The position numbers were made by a program, and so were the translations under genes. From Sclerotiophoma versabilis (lineage: Eukaryota > Ascomycota > Dothideomycetes > Pleosporales > Didymellaceae): DNA of 64,000 bases. The DNA is taken from assembly GCA_012274445.1 (NCBI GenBank), contig JAAROD010000049.1, positions 1,635,287 to 1,699,286 on the forward strand. Reading direction: 5' to 3'. Shown here piece after piece: positions 1 to 11,317 of this stretch. The notes under the pieces were generated by a model. The model ran no database searches. It was not told the DNA's origin and worked only from the letters and a program-made list of their open reading frames with translations. How positions within the stretch are numbered: position 1 is the first letter of the stretch; every line of letters begins with the position of its first letter.

Positions 1-2621
1 ATGCTTGAGAAAGGTGTTGTCTGTGCGGTATGGCTGCGACTTCCTACCAACAATCTTGAATACCGACTGTGTTAACCCGCATTCGCCCAGCGACATGTAC
101 TGGTGCTCATTGAGATCTGCACTCGCAAAGAATGTAGCCTAGCACTCTGCAAGCGTGTGGACTGTGTAATGCGTGTAGATGTGTATTCACCAGCCTACCA
201 TTGGCTTGTGCAAGTTGGGCTGGTGCCGGACTATCATGTTTATTCTCTGTTCTGCGCATTGGTGTATTTCTTCTTGCAGCACGATCCAAAATTTACTGCT
301 TTCCTACCCTTCCAACGCTTTTAATTGCCGGCAGGACATCGAGTTTGAGTTCGCTTCCTGAGAATCCGTTTCACGGCCTTGACAACTTGATCATAGATTC
401 TTTCTTTGTAACAATTGAAGAGCTCTGCCCTGTTTTTCACATCCAATCATTCAAGCGACATCTTCAGATTACTAGTACTCTTCTGACCGTGCCAACGATG
501 TACGATTGTTGATCATGAAAAATTACTTTGTCGACGGATAGACTTTGCTTTCGTTTTTGGCTCCAGACAAAGCGCTCAAGCACTTCTAAGATTCGTACTT
601 GGCCAATGGTTCGCGATTCTTCTATTCTACTTCCACCACGTCGACATGCTTTCTCATACTCGCGGACGCTCTGAGAGCTCAGAGACACGCCCTCCGCTGG
701 CTGTGTGGAGCTGGGGGCTCCCACTCATCGCTTCATGAGTTGGACTCCAGTGCACTACAAGGACTAGTCGTTTATGGAAGGTCGGTGTATCTCACAACGC
801 AGTGCAAAGTTACACGAGCTTGAGCTGAGTGAGCTATGGCAAATGGAAGCTGATCTCTCTGTGAAGGGTACATTCGAGGAACAGGAAGCTCGAGTCCTCG
901 AAGAACGGAACTCTGACACTTGAGTGCAAAGCAATAGCGCGAGTATGACCAACACCTAGATTGCAATGAGACTCACAATGGTTATTTGGCATCGTTGACA
1001 GCAATGACGGCCCTTCGGCGCAACAATTGCACGTTCCCCTGACAGAACCAACTAATGATTTTTGATGGAGGTTTGCCCATCTGTCATCCTCGCTATGACC
1101 ATACGAACTGTAGCCGGTTTGGTGATCGAAATTACCATAGGACCCCTTGATTCCCGGGCTTTTACTCAGTCCGTGTCGTTGTGCTGCTTTCGACGGAGCG
1201 CTAGGTTTAGAACTGTACTCATTAATGCAACCCGAAAGGCATCTCATGATTCAGCGTACATGCTTGCCGTCTTTTCTCTCTTTCAATCTCATTTGAACTG
1301 CCTGTTAATCTCCTCATTCTTTCCATAATCATGTATCGATGAACGTATCTGCCTTCTGTTCTCTCAGTAACATGTTACTCTTCGTCCACCTTCCGGAAGT
1401 ACCTTGCTTCTGGCAATCATGTTTAGGCTCCCAGTAGCAATTTCGCTCAGCTGTTGAAGTTCAGGCCGTGCCGGCATGGTACTGCTTCGCTTTACCTTGG
1501 TCATAGTTGCTCAACTAAAGTAAGTGTGCCCATTCGACAGATCACTCACTGCTGACGTTGGGTCCGCAAACGCTCAATTGGGCAGCTCCGTTTGGTTTAC
1601 ATGTAGCCTCAAGTATCGATGATAGAGGGCCTGCCGTCCTTCATTCGAAAACCTTGCGCTGAATTCGTTATTGTGTGGCGAACTCTCGCTTCTTGAACGA
1701 ACGGTCAAGCTGCTTCCAGATCAGTCGTAGGAGCGGGCGTTAACATGCACTGCGCTGAAATAAACATCCGCGGTACATCAGTCAGTCTCGACCAAGGTCT
1801 TTGTTGCACTGCAGCGTCACGACAGGGGCAGACGTGCCAACAAAGTGCAAGCACGGGCGCCGTAGAAGCCAGCCTGCCTATCACTCAGGGTTGCACCTTG
1901 ATGTCGGTTGCCTTGACGCGATGATCTTTTAGGCAGGCACACAAGGTGTCTTCGGTTGGCAACGGTTGCGTCGGTGCCGTGGTGCAGGACTCAGAGTCTG
2001 TCGTTGATGGCGTTCCGCCCCCGCAAAACCTGCCTTGGCACTCGCTCTTCCAAGTCCACAACCCCAGGGTTCCGCCGCTGAACCCGGCTTCAACAACGAC
2101 CGTGTCACGTCAATTCCAGTCCCACAACTCTTTGCCAGCGAGAGCGTTGACTGCACCATCTGCAGTCGTCCAGTCCCACGCACTTGGTACCTGTCACCGG
2201 CTCGCATGACGAGCTATCGAAGAAGTCTTGGTTCTGCAGCGAGTGCTTGCTCCGCGCCTATTCCTGGTCGGCACAATCTACGTTGTCTTGGCTTGCACCC
2301 TCATGGCTCGAATTGCGTTCCTCCGAAAAGCACCATCCCGCGAAACGACGCTGGCCAAGACGCCGAGTGATAGCGTCAAATGGCGCAACTCGCTATCACG
2401 AGGGTGTTGCTGTGGCGAGTGCACAGCATCCGGAAGCTAGAAAGTCCACCTGCCTGAAGGGTAAACTTTGGTGATGATCTCACCTTCTCCAACCGGTGTA
2501 GTACGCCAAGCACACGTGTGTGCCCAGCACCGCTGGCCGACTTCCAAGACAGTAACCAGTAGATGGATTGCTGAATGAAGATGCAGTGCGAACAAGTGGG
2601 ATCCAAGCAGCGAGGCGATGC
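1..2621. other. Stretch without a supported gene
   Basis: Balanced base composition and no RIP signature. Several ORFs of 60-140 codons exist on both strands but overlap one another, none has a recognisable domain, and I could not join them through plausible introns. Around 2130-2290 there are two CxxC pairs in different frames, which could be a frameshifted zinc-binding remnant, but this is weak. The last part (about 2480-2621) is probably the upstream region of the next gene. Confidence 0.4.
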
Positions 2622-2629
2622 TATATAAA
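2622..2629 (+). promoter_or_regulatory. TATA box of the choice-of-anchor B gene
   Basis: TATATAAA lies 80 bp upstream of the ATG at 2702, in an otherwise GC-balanced region. The interval ends in CAAG before the ATG, a usual fungal start context. The position fits a TATA box for a short-leader secreted-protein gene. Confidence 0.6.
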
Positions 2630-2701
2630 TACTGACGTGCGGCGTCGTAAGACAATCTGCTCATTCTTGCTCAATCCAAGTCCACTGCATCTGCCGCCAA
2701 G

Positions 2702-4266
2702 ATGAAGTTCTCTCTGGCATCCCTCGCATTGCCCGTTGCGGTTAACGCTGCGGCGTACTCGGCCCAAGAGTATTCATCGGGTGCTGTCCACGCTCACTTG
2801 ATGAAGCTCAAGACTGTACGTACCGCCTTGAGGTGCACCAATCAACACCTACTAACCCTGTACAGGACCAATGGGCACATGATGAGGAGGTGCGCGCGGC
2901 CGCCAACGACACCAAGTTGTGGCCGTCGTGGAAGAACTATGCAGCTGTCAAGTTCGGCAAGAAGGAGAAGGTCGAGTGCAAGAAGGGTCTGGCTATTGTC
3001 GAGCAGGGCAATGCCAACCAGACCTTTCGCTGCAACAACATTGACCTCTATGATTTCGCCAACCACGCCGACATTGGTGGCCCCGAGGGTCGCGGATCGT
3101 CTTCTTGGGGATGGACTGCCAAGAACGGACGTGAGTTCGGTATCATTGGTCAGTTCAGCGGAGCTGCCTTCATCGAGGTTACCAAGAAGGGCAAGATCGA
3201 GTACCTTGGACGCCTGCCTGCTCAGGACCCTATCGGTTCCCGATGGCGCGAGATTCGAGTCCTGAACGACTATGTCATCATCGGTTCTGAGGCCGTCGGT
3301 CACAACGTTCAGGTCTTCGACCTCAACAAGCTGTTGACTCTCGACCCCAAGAACCCCAAGGTGTTCGACACCCAGAAGGACCTCACTGGTCTCTTCAGCG
3401 ACTCTCTCCCCATCGGTCGTACTCACAACATTGTCATTGACTGGGACAACGAGTACGCCATCGCCGTCGGCGCTCAGCCCCGCAACCAGACCTGTGCCGC
3501 CGGTCTGCAGTACATCGACCTCAAGGACCCCACCAAGCCCGCCACTCCCGGCTGTGCCAGCCAGGACGGCTATGTCCACGACGCCCAGTGCGTGACCTAC
3601 AACGGTCCCGACCGCCGCTACCGCGGCCGCAACATCTGCGTTGGCTACAACGAGGACACAGTCACCATCTACGACTCCACCTCCAAGGACGGCAAGCCCG
3701 CGTCTGAAGTCCTCTCGAGGCTCTCTTACCCTGGTGCCTCCTATACCCACCAAGGCTGGTGGACCGAGCGCAACTGGCACCAGTACATTCTGTTCAACGA
3801 CGAGCTGGACGAGCAGAACAAGGCCGGTCCTGCCGCGTCTGGCCGCCCCGTCACCCACATTGCTGATCTGTCCGACCTCAAGAACCCCAAGTACACCGGC
3901 AACTTCTTCGCTACCGACAAGAAGGGAATTGATCACAACTTGTACATCGTCGACGGCCTTGCGTACCAGTCAAACTATGGCAACGGCCTCTGGGTCCACG
4001 ACATCCGCTCTGTTAAGAAGGATCCTACCGGCAAGGGCGTTACTGTCGAGGCTTTCTTCGATATCTACCCCGAGGATGATGCGACTGAGGGCACCGTTGC
4101 TTTCGTCGGTACTTGGAGCCACTTCCTTTTCCCCTCTGGTTATATCCTTGTCAACACCATCGAGCGTGGTGTTTTCATTGTCAAGATCGACAAGGGCCGT
4201 GGTGGCGGTAAGGGTCCTGGCTTTGGTGGAAAGAGCAAGGGTGGCAAGAGGAGCGAAATCTACTAG
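2702..4266 (+). CDS. Secreted choice-of-anchor B / LVIVD-repeat protein
   Basis: Two exons, 2702-2815 and 2866-4266, joined across a 50-bp intron (GTACGT donor, CTAAC branch point, TACAG acceptor), giving 504 residues. The first ~17 residues are a signal peptide (MKFSLASLALPVAVNA). The body has repeated short beta-strand blocks typical of LVIVD/beta-propeller proteins. The stretches HNIVIDWDNEYAIAVGA, LQYIDLKDPTKP, HDAQCVTYNGPD and YTHQGWW are the hallmark of the 'choice-of-anchor B' family (also annotated as regulatory P domain proteins). Six or more cysteines suit a secreted protein. The last ~20 residues are a Gly/Lys-rich tail, unlike the rest. The biochemical role is not known; family members are extracellular or wall-associated. 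Codon use is GC3-rich and the frame is intact, so the gene looks functional. The upstream TATA box supports the chosen start. Confidence 0.88.
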
Positions 4267-4860
4267 ATAGCGACGGAAAGGTCGAAAGCTGAAAAGCTAC
4301 GAATAATGGTGAATTAACATATCAACAATCATGTCACAACGTCTTAGATAACCGTGCGTTCTCGCTGAGCATCCGACTACTTCCGAAACCCATGTGATGC
4401 ATAGCCGATGTTGGCTTTAAGCGCCGGATCGATTATGCAAGCAAGTGACTCGACCGTAATAAGACGAGGATGGCAGCCAGATTAAGCGTGGTAAAAGCCA
4501 TGGAAGTGCGTACACGCAAGGTCTACGATTCTCAACTGAGTCTTTGACTTAGCTTAAGGTGAATACCAAGCAATTAGTGATTGCGACACAAGTCCGGCTG
4601 GGTTGAAAGTTACTTGTCTCTTGCTTGAGTATTGACTCCTTACACTTCGAGTTCCGAAAAGTTTTTCCTACTACTTTCGTTTATTCCAAGGTGTATAATT
4701 TGACCAAATGCAGGTTTGTAGGTGCTAGCTTGCTTGCAAAACGGTAGCTCGAGCTTGGCCTGCGACATCTCAGTGAATGCTTTCTTCACTATTGTAACTA
4801 CGTTCTTGATATAACTTAGTTGAGTAGTAATTACCTCTACATGTATAGAATAGAGCGCAT
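4267..4860. other. Intergenic, between convergent genes
   Basis: The 3' flanks of two convergent genes. No ORF of note and no RNA gene seen. Composition drifts AT-rich toward 4640-4860. No clear terminator or polyadenylation signal stands out. Confidence 0.5.
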
Positions 4861-6574
4861 CTACAGACTATATCTGAATCTTCTGTTTTGATAATCTGTG
4901 ATATCATCCATTGAGCCCGTCTCAAGACCAACATCGTCTGATAGCGGATTCGCGGCCTCCTCGCGATCGCGTTGAGCATTTCGCCGTAAAAGCAAAGCTC
5001 TTAGGCAGAATGCAAGTGCGAATTGAGCGACTGAACATGCCATAATGGTTTTGACGCCTGTTTCATATTTGGGTGCTTCTTTTGCTAGGAAAGCTTGAGG
5101 GCCTGGAAATGCGCTTTTAGTAACTACGATGGAAAAACTCAAGAGGTCGAAAGACTGACCGACAATGTTGCCGACACAGTAGGCCAAGAATACAAAGGCC
5201 GTGCTTGTAGTACTTTTGGTGTACCCAGCTACGTTCGAAGCTGGCAACTGGAGTGCAATAACCAATGAACCCACAAATGCGCCAATCTTACAAGTTAGCC
5301 GCAATGTTCAGTATAATGGCTAATGAGGGAAGCATGCGTACCATGTAGTAACCCGCAAGGTTCCCGCCTACATTTGTCTTCGGCAATTGCCAGATAAGAC
5401 AAGTGCCGATGATCGTAGGACAAAGGTAAAGAGCCATGATGTGGGTGCGTGCGTTGGGGAGACGAGAAGCAAGATACGGGCCGGTGAAGACCCAAAAGAC
5501 CTGCGCGAACCCTGACGGAATTCCGTAAAGAGTTGCTCTGAGTAAATCACCGCCTGCAACATCCTTAATGATAAGCTCACCAAAATTGGCGACACCGCCA
5601 TTGATCATTTCGTTCAGCAGGGTGTACACAAAGAGGATGCAGATCTGGGGGTCGGTCAACGCCTCCCAGACTTGCGGTAGCTTCATCTTCCGGTTATAGA
5701 CTCCAGTGCGGTTCTTTGCGGAACGGGCAATCAAAAGAGCTTTTTCCTCGATGGTAAAGCTCTTAGCGGCCATGATGTTGTCGGGCAGTCTGAAGAACAG
5801 TAAGACCGCCCAGAGAACGGTCATGCTGCCGTAGATGATGTAGATGATCTTCCAGACCGCAAAGTTTTTCGCATAACCAACACCGTAGAACAGAATGCCT
5901 CCCGTTGCGTTGCCGATACCGTTGAAGTAGTAGAACATGCCTGCTCTTGCAGGCTGCTGCTTCCCCAAGTACCACATGCTGATGATCATCATGAAGGCAG
6001 GTGTGACGATGGACTCGAAGATTCCTAGGATGAACCTCATCGCGGCGAACCTAGCGAAGTTGTGTTTAGCCGCCGTGCAAAGCATAACGGTACCCCAGCA
6101 GAAGCAGTAGATTGAGACCACTCGGCCAGTGCGGAATGTTTGTGCCAGATAGGCCGATGGCCACTCCGAAACTAGGTATGTGAAATAGAAGATTGATCCA
6201 AGCCAGGAATATTGACTTCCGGTGATGCCGGTAGTCTCGAAGAGGTCGAAGACCGCGGAGTAACTGATTGCTTGCTTGTCAATGTACTGGAGGAAGAACG
6301 TGCCACATAGGAGTGGTAACAGGAGGAGATCAACCTTTCTGAGGACTCGCTTGTTCAGTGCTTCATCTTGAAGGAGTTCCGAGAGATACTCTGATGCAAA
6401 GTTATGCTGTCTGAGGAACTGGCTGCCTTCGTAGAGGTCTTTAACTTGTCCCTCAACGGTACTGTCTGACTTCTTGAGTGTGCCGGCATCTGTATTGGTC
6501 TGTTGGAGTTCCATATATTTTGATGTAGCAAGCGCTTTGCTGTCGCGCTTGGGCAAGTCCTGGGACGAGCGCAT
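4861..6574 (-). CDS. MFS transporter, allantoate permease (Dal5-like) family
   Basis: Three exons on the minus strand: 6574-5342, 5286-5160 and 5102-4861, giving 533 residues. Intron 1 (5287-5341, phase 0) removes an in-frame stop. Intron 2 (5103-5159, 57 bp, phase 1, GTCAGT donor and TTTCCAG acceptor) has no stop and keeps frame, so unspliced mRNA would add 19 residues. I prefer splicing because it joins CVGNIVG to PQAFLAKEAP, a block conserved in the family. The ~85-residue hydrophilic N-terminus is followed by about 12 hydrophobic segments, starting with LLLLPLLCGTFFLQYIDKQ; the loop-1 D-K and the EKALLIAR helix fit the anion:cation symporter family (allantoate, nicotinate, small organic acids). 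It would act in the plasma membrane as a proton-coupled importer; the substrate cannot be read from sequence. It is divergent from the RidA locus and shares a 551-bp upstream region with it. No lesion seen. Confidence 0.87.
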
Positions 6575-7125
6575 GTTGAAGAAAAGATGTGGTGATGGAG
6601 ATTGGAAACTCTAGTGGTCTCTGCTCGTGAGTTTCGTAAAGTTTATTGGGCTTGCGTTTAATTGATCTGTTTCCAAGCCGTTCACCACCCCACATCTCCG
6701 CACTGAAGATAGGCCGCGCTGCACAACTCAGGCGGGTCTTGATGCGGTGGCTGATAAAGATCGATAGGCTCTCCGATCAATAGCTTGCAAACCGTTCTCA
6801 ATCACATCTAATCTTGATATTGGGGGAATATCTCGGAAGCCGGATGCTGTGAAGACAGCGATCACGGAGGCGTAAGAGCGGAGCGCTACTCGATAGCAGA
6901 CGCATGATACCGTTAGCGCCCGACGGAACCTTTAGAAGGTCCAGCTGTACTAGGTATGGCCTCCGTTAGCATATCGCAACAATGCCGTACTTCTGACAGT
7001 GGGCGGTCAATCACAGCGGATCCACACAATTTGAAAACTGATAGCTGCAACATGGTCACGCCTTGGAAAAATTATGTCAAAAGACATTTCGAAAGAGTGC
7101 ATCGCCTACGAAGCAACGAATAACA
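6575..7125. promoter_or_regulatory. Divergent promoter region, MFS (-) and RidA (+)
   Basis: 551 bp between two divergent start codons. GATA cores occur at 6753, 6763, 6816, 6892 and 7040 on the plus strand; GATA factors (AreA/NIT2 type) govern nitrogen-catabolic genes, which would suit both neighbours, but the number is close to chance. No clear TATA box for either gene. Confidence 0.4.
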
Positions 7126-7637
7126 ATGTCCAAAACCGTAGTCTACACTAAGAACGCGCCCGCTGCTCCACCTTATGCCTCGCAAGCACTCATCTATAAC
7201 GGCATGGTCCACTGCTCTGGTAGCCTTGCATTCGAGCCTGGCACAATGAAAGTGATCTCTGGTGGGAGCCAAGCGGAAACGGTAAGTTCTCACATGTTGT
7301 AGAAGCAACACAAAGCTGATATCAACCATAGCGACAAGTCATCAAGAATCTGTCTGCAGTGCACGAACAAGCGTGAAGCAGCCTCGCCGACGTCATCAAA
7401 ATCAACATTTTCATTACTTCGATGGACGACTTCAAGGGGTTGAATGAAGCATATGACGAGTTTATCTCGAGATTTGCACAAAAACCAGTGAGCATCTCCT
7501 TGAACTGCTATGTCGTTTCGCAATGCTGATGATACCCTGTGTAGTGCCGAACGTGTGTGGGGGTTTCTCAGCTGGCCCTTGGTGCCAAAGTCGAGATGGA
7601 TTGCATTGCAGTCCTGGCGAAGCTTCCAAAATTGTAA
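7126..7637 (+). pseudogene. RidA/YjgF/UK114 imine deaminase, one nonsense codon
   Basis: Three exons: 7126-7281, 7332-7487, 7545-7637. Introns are 50 and 57 bp, with GTAAGT and GTGAGC donors and CATAG and TGTAG acceptors. Read through, it gives ~133 residues, full length for the family. Landmarks are the N-terminal YTKNAPAA..YASQA, the GGSQAETRQVIKNLSAV block, VIKINIFITSMDDF, and the C-terminal CRTCVGVSQLALGAKVEMDCIAV with the Arg that binds substrate carboxylate in RidA. Codon 67 (7374-7376) is TGA, between EQA and SSLADV, where relatives usually have Gly; GGA to TGA is a single transversion, not a RIP change. Splice sites and the rest of the frame are clean, so the loss looks recent, or it is an assembly error. 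RidA hydrolyses 2-imino acids made by PLP enzymes and amino-acid oxidases; an oxidase gene follows 458 bp downstream. Confidence 0.85.
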
Positions 7638-7963
7638 ACTCAGACTCGTTTCTAAATTGTCAACTCTGAATTCAAATTCATTTTTGTATTCAATATATCG
7701 CACAACCTGTGTGCCTGCTTGCTTGACTATGTGACCCTCCCAGACGATGACCCAAATTCTGTAACCGGTAGCAGGATTGCCGTCTTCTTGCGGCTAAGGA
7801 GCATCCCTCTTGTCGCGTAATCAGACCTATAGAGAGTGTTTATCTGTGAGTTACGAGATACCGATGTTACCCGGCGGCAGCTTCCGTAAGCGTGGAGGAT
7901 GGCGGAGTGGGTACTTCCTACTAGCTACGCGCTGCCTAGACTACCTGGTGTTCAGTCGCCACA

Positions 7964-7998
<35 letters not shown>

Positions 7999-8095
7999 AT
8001 ATATTTCACGACTACGGGTAGAAACTTTTCCAGAGTAGATACCGTTCTCCATTGTATAGGGAATATCTTCGAGGTTGCTGAGATCAGAACGCATA
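7638..8095. other. Intergenic between RidA and D-amino-acid oxidase
   Basis: No gene seen. It contains the (AC)15 microsatellite described separately and presumably the oxidase promoter, but no convincing TATA box. Confidence 0.45.
7967..7996. repeat. (AC)15 microsatellite
   Basis: Uninterrupted AC dinucleotide run of 30 bp, about 100 bp upstream of the oxidase start codon. Such a run is rich in CA, the preferred RIP target, and is intact, so this flank has not been RIP-mutated. Confidence 0.95.
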
Positions 8096-8905
8096 ATGCC
8101 CAATATAATCGTCATAGGGTGCGTTGTGTCCCCAGTGCATGCATGCATTTTCCCACATGACTGACAAATATACTCTGGACAGAGCGGGTGTCTCTGGACT
8201 CACCTCAGCATACCTCCTATCTAAGGACGAGTCCAATACTGTTGCTGTCGTTGCCAGACACATGCCTGGCGATTACGACATCGAGTATGCATCTCCTTGG
8301 GTTGGAGCAAACTTTATGCCGTAAGCAATGCTCACGATAGAGTTGAAAAGATAGCATTGACTGAAATGTTCTGCAAGGATGTCATCAAAGCTAGACAGCC
8401 GCAGGGAGCATAGAACAAGGCCTTATTTGAAAAGGCTTGCAACAAATGTACCGGAAACGGGCATACATCTCCAAAGTAGGCTTTTGATTTTGCAAGCGTG
8501 TTGCCTAAAGCGTCTCTGACACACCCAGAATGTCGACTATATCGCCGAATGAAAGACGCGAACAAGCTGAAAAACGACAGTCCATCGATAATAAACAACG
8601 TCTTTGCAGTGAATCCTTGGTATACCGACCTCGTAGACAATTACAGGAACCTCCGAGCCGATGAGTTGCCGTCTGGTATTGCATCCGGTTGCGAATTTGG
8701 ATCGGTCTGCATCAATCCTGCACTATACCTCCCGTGGCTAGTTGGGCAGTGCAGAGCTAACGGAGTCACCTTTCATCGGAATAACCTGTTTCATATCCTG
8801 GATCTGCGTTATTTAAATGGGGTAGAGCTCAGACCTCATATCATCGTCAATGCTACTGGGCTGTCGGCTGCAAACAGCGCGTCCAACGATCGATACTATC
8901 ATTGA
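8096..8905 (+). pseudogene. D-amino-acid oxidase, C-terminal half missing
   Basis: Four exons: 8096-8118, 8183-8320, 8378-8475, 8529-8905. Introns are 64, 57 and 53 bp and all obey GT-AG. The joined frame has 212 codons including the stop, against roughly 340-390 residues for intact DAOs. It begins MPNIIVIGAGVSGL, a Rossmann FAD-binding motif split by intron 1. It continues with SPWVGANFMPMSS, then LPSGIASGCEFGSVCINP, then VNATGL, the second FAD-contact block. The usual RGQ..., Tyr/Arg substrate site and final FAD-binding C-terminus are absent; after SAANSASN the frame runs into the palindromic CGATCGAT-rich sequence and stops at TGA 8903-8905. I saw no continuation downstream. DAO oxidises D-amino acids to imino acids plus H2O2, usually in peroxisomes; the lost end would also carry any PTS1. 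All exons remain open, so the truncation is recent or the short product is still made. Confidence 0.83.
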
Positions 8906-9377
8906 TACTACCACTCACTTATGGTCACGTGTTCGATCGATCGATAGTGGTCAGGCCATGCGATACCGTATGTGATCGATAGTTTTAAGTCTAACCGTAG
9001 TACTGTAATAAACACGTGATCTTATAGATATCATGTGAACGCAGGAGCTCCTGCAGCTATGCTTAACAGAGCCATGTAATTAGCCACAAAGGCCTTGCTT
9101 GCAGGTCTTAGCATACTACTAGTCTTCTTTAACAACAGGTAACTTAATTTTACCTAAGTGTTACGAACCCGGTCCACCAGTTCCCTTTGTAATTGATTAT
9201 TACCAGTACAGCACAGCAGTCCCGTTTAACAGGGGATAATTACAAGTAAGCACACAACATGTGTCAGTGGTTGCTTATAACAAGCGAAGATCACATAACG
9301 TACCCCACGGGCGAGCTAATCAACGGGCGAGCTGATTACTTTTGCCAAGCCCCCACCAAAGTAACCTCTACATACTA
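8906..9377. other. Boundary region between genes and repeats
   Basis: No gene. It starts with CGATCGAT-rich palindromic sequence (about 8885-8985) and includes CGGGCGAGCTRAT twice near 9308-9345. TGTTACGA near 9164 resembles the LTR start of the gypsy family here, but the rest does not match. The RIP signature begins gradually after about 9400. Confidence 0.4.
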
Positions 9378-11110
9378 ATGCCTTAACAACAACCTAATAT
9401 TAACGCGTTAAGGGAAGCCCAAATACAGCTTGCGCTTTAAGCTCTTAAACAAGACGCAAATCTTACCTAGTAACGCGCTGCAGCTATCTATAAGGTGCCT
9501 TAGAGTATACTAAGCATACAACATGCAGGATAACCTTTATATGCTAATTCTATAGCTAACTTGCAAAAGCTAGACAATAATAAGGAGCAGGTAATTATTA
9601 AATATGTCCTTAAGCTAGACGCGCAAGGATTTAGCCCCTAGCTAGCAGATATAGCTGCTATAGCTAATTCTCTGCGCGCTAAGCATAATCTAGGCCCTAT
9701 TAGCGTAAATTAGCCTAGTACATTTATTAAGCGTTAACTAGAGCTTAAAGTAAAGTTTAATTATAAGTATAACTATAAGTAAGCCCTCTATAAGGATTTA
9801 GGAGTTATATAGAGCTAGTTTAGCCTAGTAGCTAATATTAAAGCTAAGTATAGTATCTAGGATAAAGATATATATAACTTTAATAAGACAGGCTTTATAA
9901 TAGGCTAGATCTCTCTAAAAGTAGTTATTATAGCTTTAGAGAGATAAAGAAGGCTAAAGATAGTCTAGTAAGGTAACTAGAAGTAGATAATAGTTATATA
10001 GGGCATTAATATAAAAGAATAGGCTATTCTACTCTTTATTATCTTTAAGGTATACTACTACCTCTCTAGCTAGTATAAGAAAGAAGACCTGCTCTAGAAT
10101 TAAGTTATTAGAGTCTCTAGTAATAGCTAGACTACTAATAAGCTTAGTCTTAAGTAGTTAGAGCACTTTAACGCGTATATAAAGAAGTGTACTATTAGTA
10201 CCTACTAACTAATAGTTATTAATAACTATAAGAGCTATAACTTACTTAAATTCTAGTAATACTATAAGGATAATAAGATTATTACTATATATATGCCTTC
10301 TTACTTATTATACCTTCTATAGCTACTTAATATAGGTTATTTTACTCCTTTAAAAAAGGTATATAGGCGCTAAGCTAAAATACTTATATATAACTAGATT
10401 ACCTACTTTATAAAGACTAAGTTCCTTCTATACTTTAAAGCAGCCTATAATATAGTCTTTACTTCTAGTAATATCTAAGAAAGGTTCTAAGGCGCTAAAT
10501 TAGTCTCTTTTAACCTAGAATAGGTTATTTTAACTCTTAATATAAAGCTAAAGACTCTATTACTACTACTCTCTACTAATAGTAAGCTCTAGTAGTTATA
10601 AACCTCTAGTAATACTCTAGAATTTAGGTCTTAATTAACTCTAATTTAAGAGAAGTATAAGAAGTAGTAGAGTAGCTTACCTAATTCTATTCTAAGCGCG
10701 CTTAAGCACTATATAAAGAGGGGAGTAATTTTATCCTATAGGCTAGTTTTAGCCTAATAGGAAATTAGTAAGCTTTAGGTAGTAAATAAGGCTACTATAT
10801 AATAAAAATTATATAAAAGAAAGTAGGTTTAGAAGAAAGAAACTCTAATAGTTAGAGATAGGCAGTAACTAGCAGCTCTAAAGAAGTTTAGGGCGCGTAG
10901 TAATAGAAAGAAGCTAAAGAAGTAGGTGTACACTAAAGGGGGTAAACTATCCTAATAACACTATAAACAGTGTAACTAGATAGAATATAACGCGTAAATA
11001 TATAAGAATAAGGTAGAAGAGGTATCTAAGTAATATTATAGCTTATTTTATCTTATACAGTGCTAATTTATAGTATTTTAGGCTATAATAGAGAGGAGTT
11101 TAGTAAAGGC
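9378..11110 (+). pseudogene. Fot1/pogo transposase remnant 1, RIP-mutated
   Basis: If TAA/TAG codons are read as the Gln, Arg or Trp codons that RIP destroys, one frame from ATG 9378 follows the Fot1/pogo family. It shows an N-terminal helix-turn-helix (LREAQIQLALQALKQDANL), then DKDIYNFNKTGFIIG near 9860. That block corresponds to the DDE_1 'NFDETGF' motif with the first catalytic Asp changed to Asn (GAT to AAT, a RIP change). Next come VIQGIN-like and LLQLLNIGYFTPLKK-like blocks and a decayed CxxC..GH..C tail near 10970. It is Tc1/mariner superfamily, cut-and-paste, and certainly inactive. Residual CA/TG in the first 200 bp shows that RIP was weaker there. Confidence 0.8.
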
Positions 11111-11317
11111 TTAGTAAAAGTAATTAGCTTACCTATTAATTAGCTTACCTATAGAGTATATTAACTAGATTAGTACTTAGTAATAATTAGTCTTAGTATA
11201 ATTAGTATAATTAATAATTAGTATAATTAGTAATTAGTATAATTAGTAGACCTACCTACTAATTTTCTTTTATAGTAAGTATATTATACTTTATAGGTAA
11301 GTAGTATATATAGGTAA
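11111..11317. repeat. AT-rich 3' flank with TAATTAGTA repeats
   Basis: Short tandem-like iterations of TAATTAGTATAAT between about 11180 and 11245, then AT-rich sequence up to the solo LTR. Probably the 3' end of Fot1 remnant 1. No coding signal. Confidence 0.5.

Noticed and set aside
2130..2290. Two CxxC pairs in different frames (CTICSR and CSECLL) as a frameshifted zinc-finger gene
   Set aside because: A frame change must be assumed, no further ligands or domain context is seen, and no start or splice sites fit.
2842..3936. Long minus-strand ORF (364 codons) opposite the choice-of-anchor B gene
   Set aside because: A shadow of GC3-rich codons on the other strand: low-complexity Val/Leu/Gly composition, no domain, and the sense gene is clear.
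6753..7043. Five GATA cores between the MFS and RidA genes as nitrogen-control sites
   Set aside because: About four GATA/TATC would be expected by chance in 550 bp, so there is no enrichment to support a claim.
7967..7996. CRISPR-like or coding interpretation of the AC run and its flanks
   Set aside because: A plain dinucleotide microsatellite; no repeat-spacer pattern, and CRISPR is not expected in a fungus.
8140..8324. Short ORF starting in the first intron region of the oxidase
   Set aside because: It only opens because the intron 1 sequence runs into exon 2; the spliced start at 8096 gives the complete FAD motif.
9160..9300. Possible second LTR family starting TGTTACGAACCCGG
   Set aside because: Only the first seven bases resemble the known LTR, no matching end or target duplication was found, and no second copy is present in the window.
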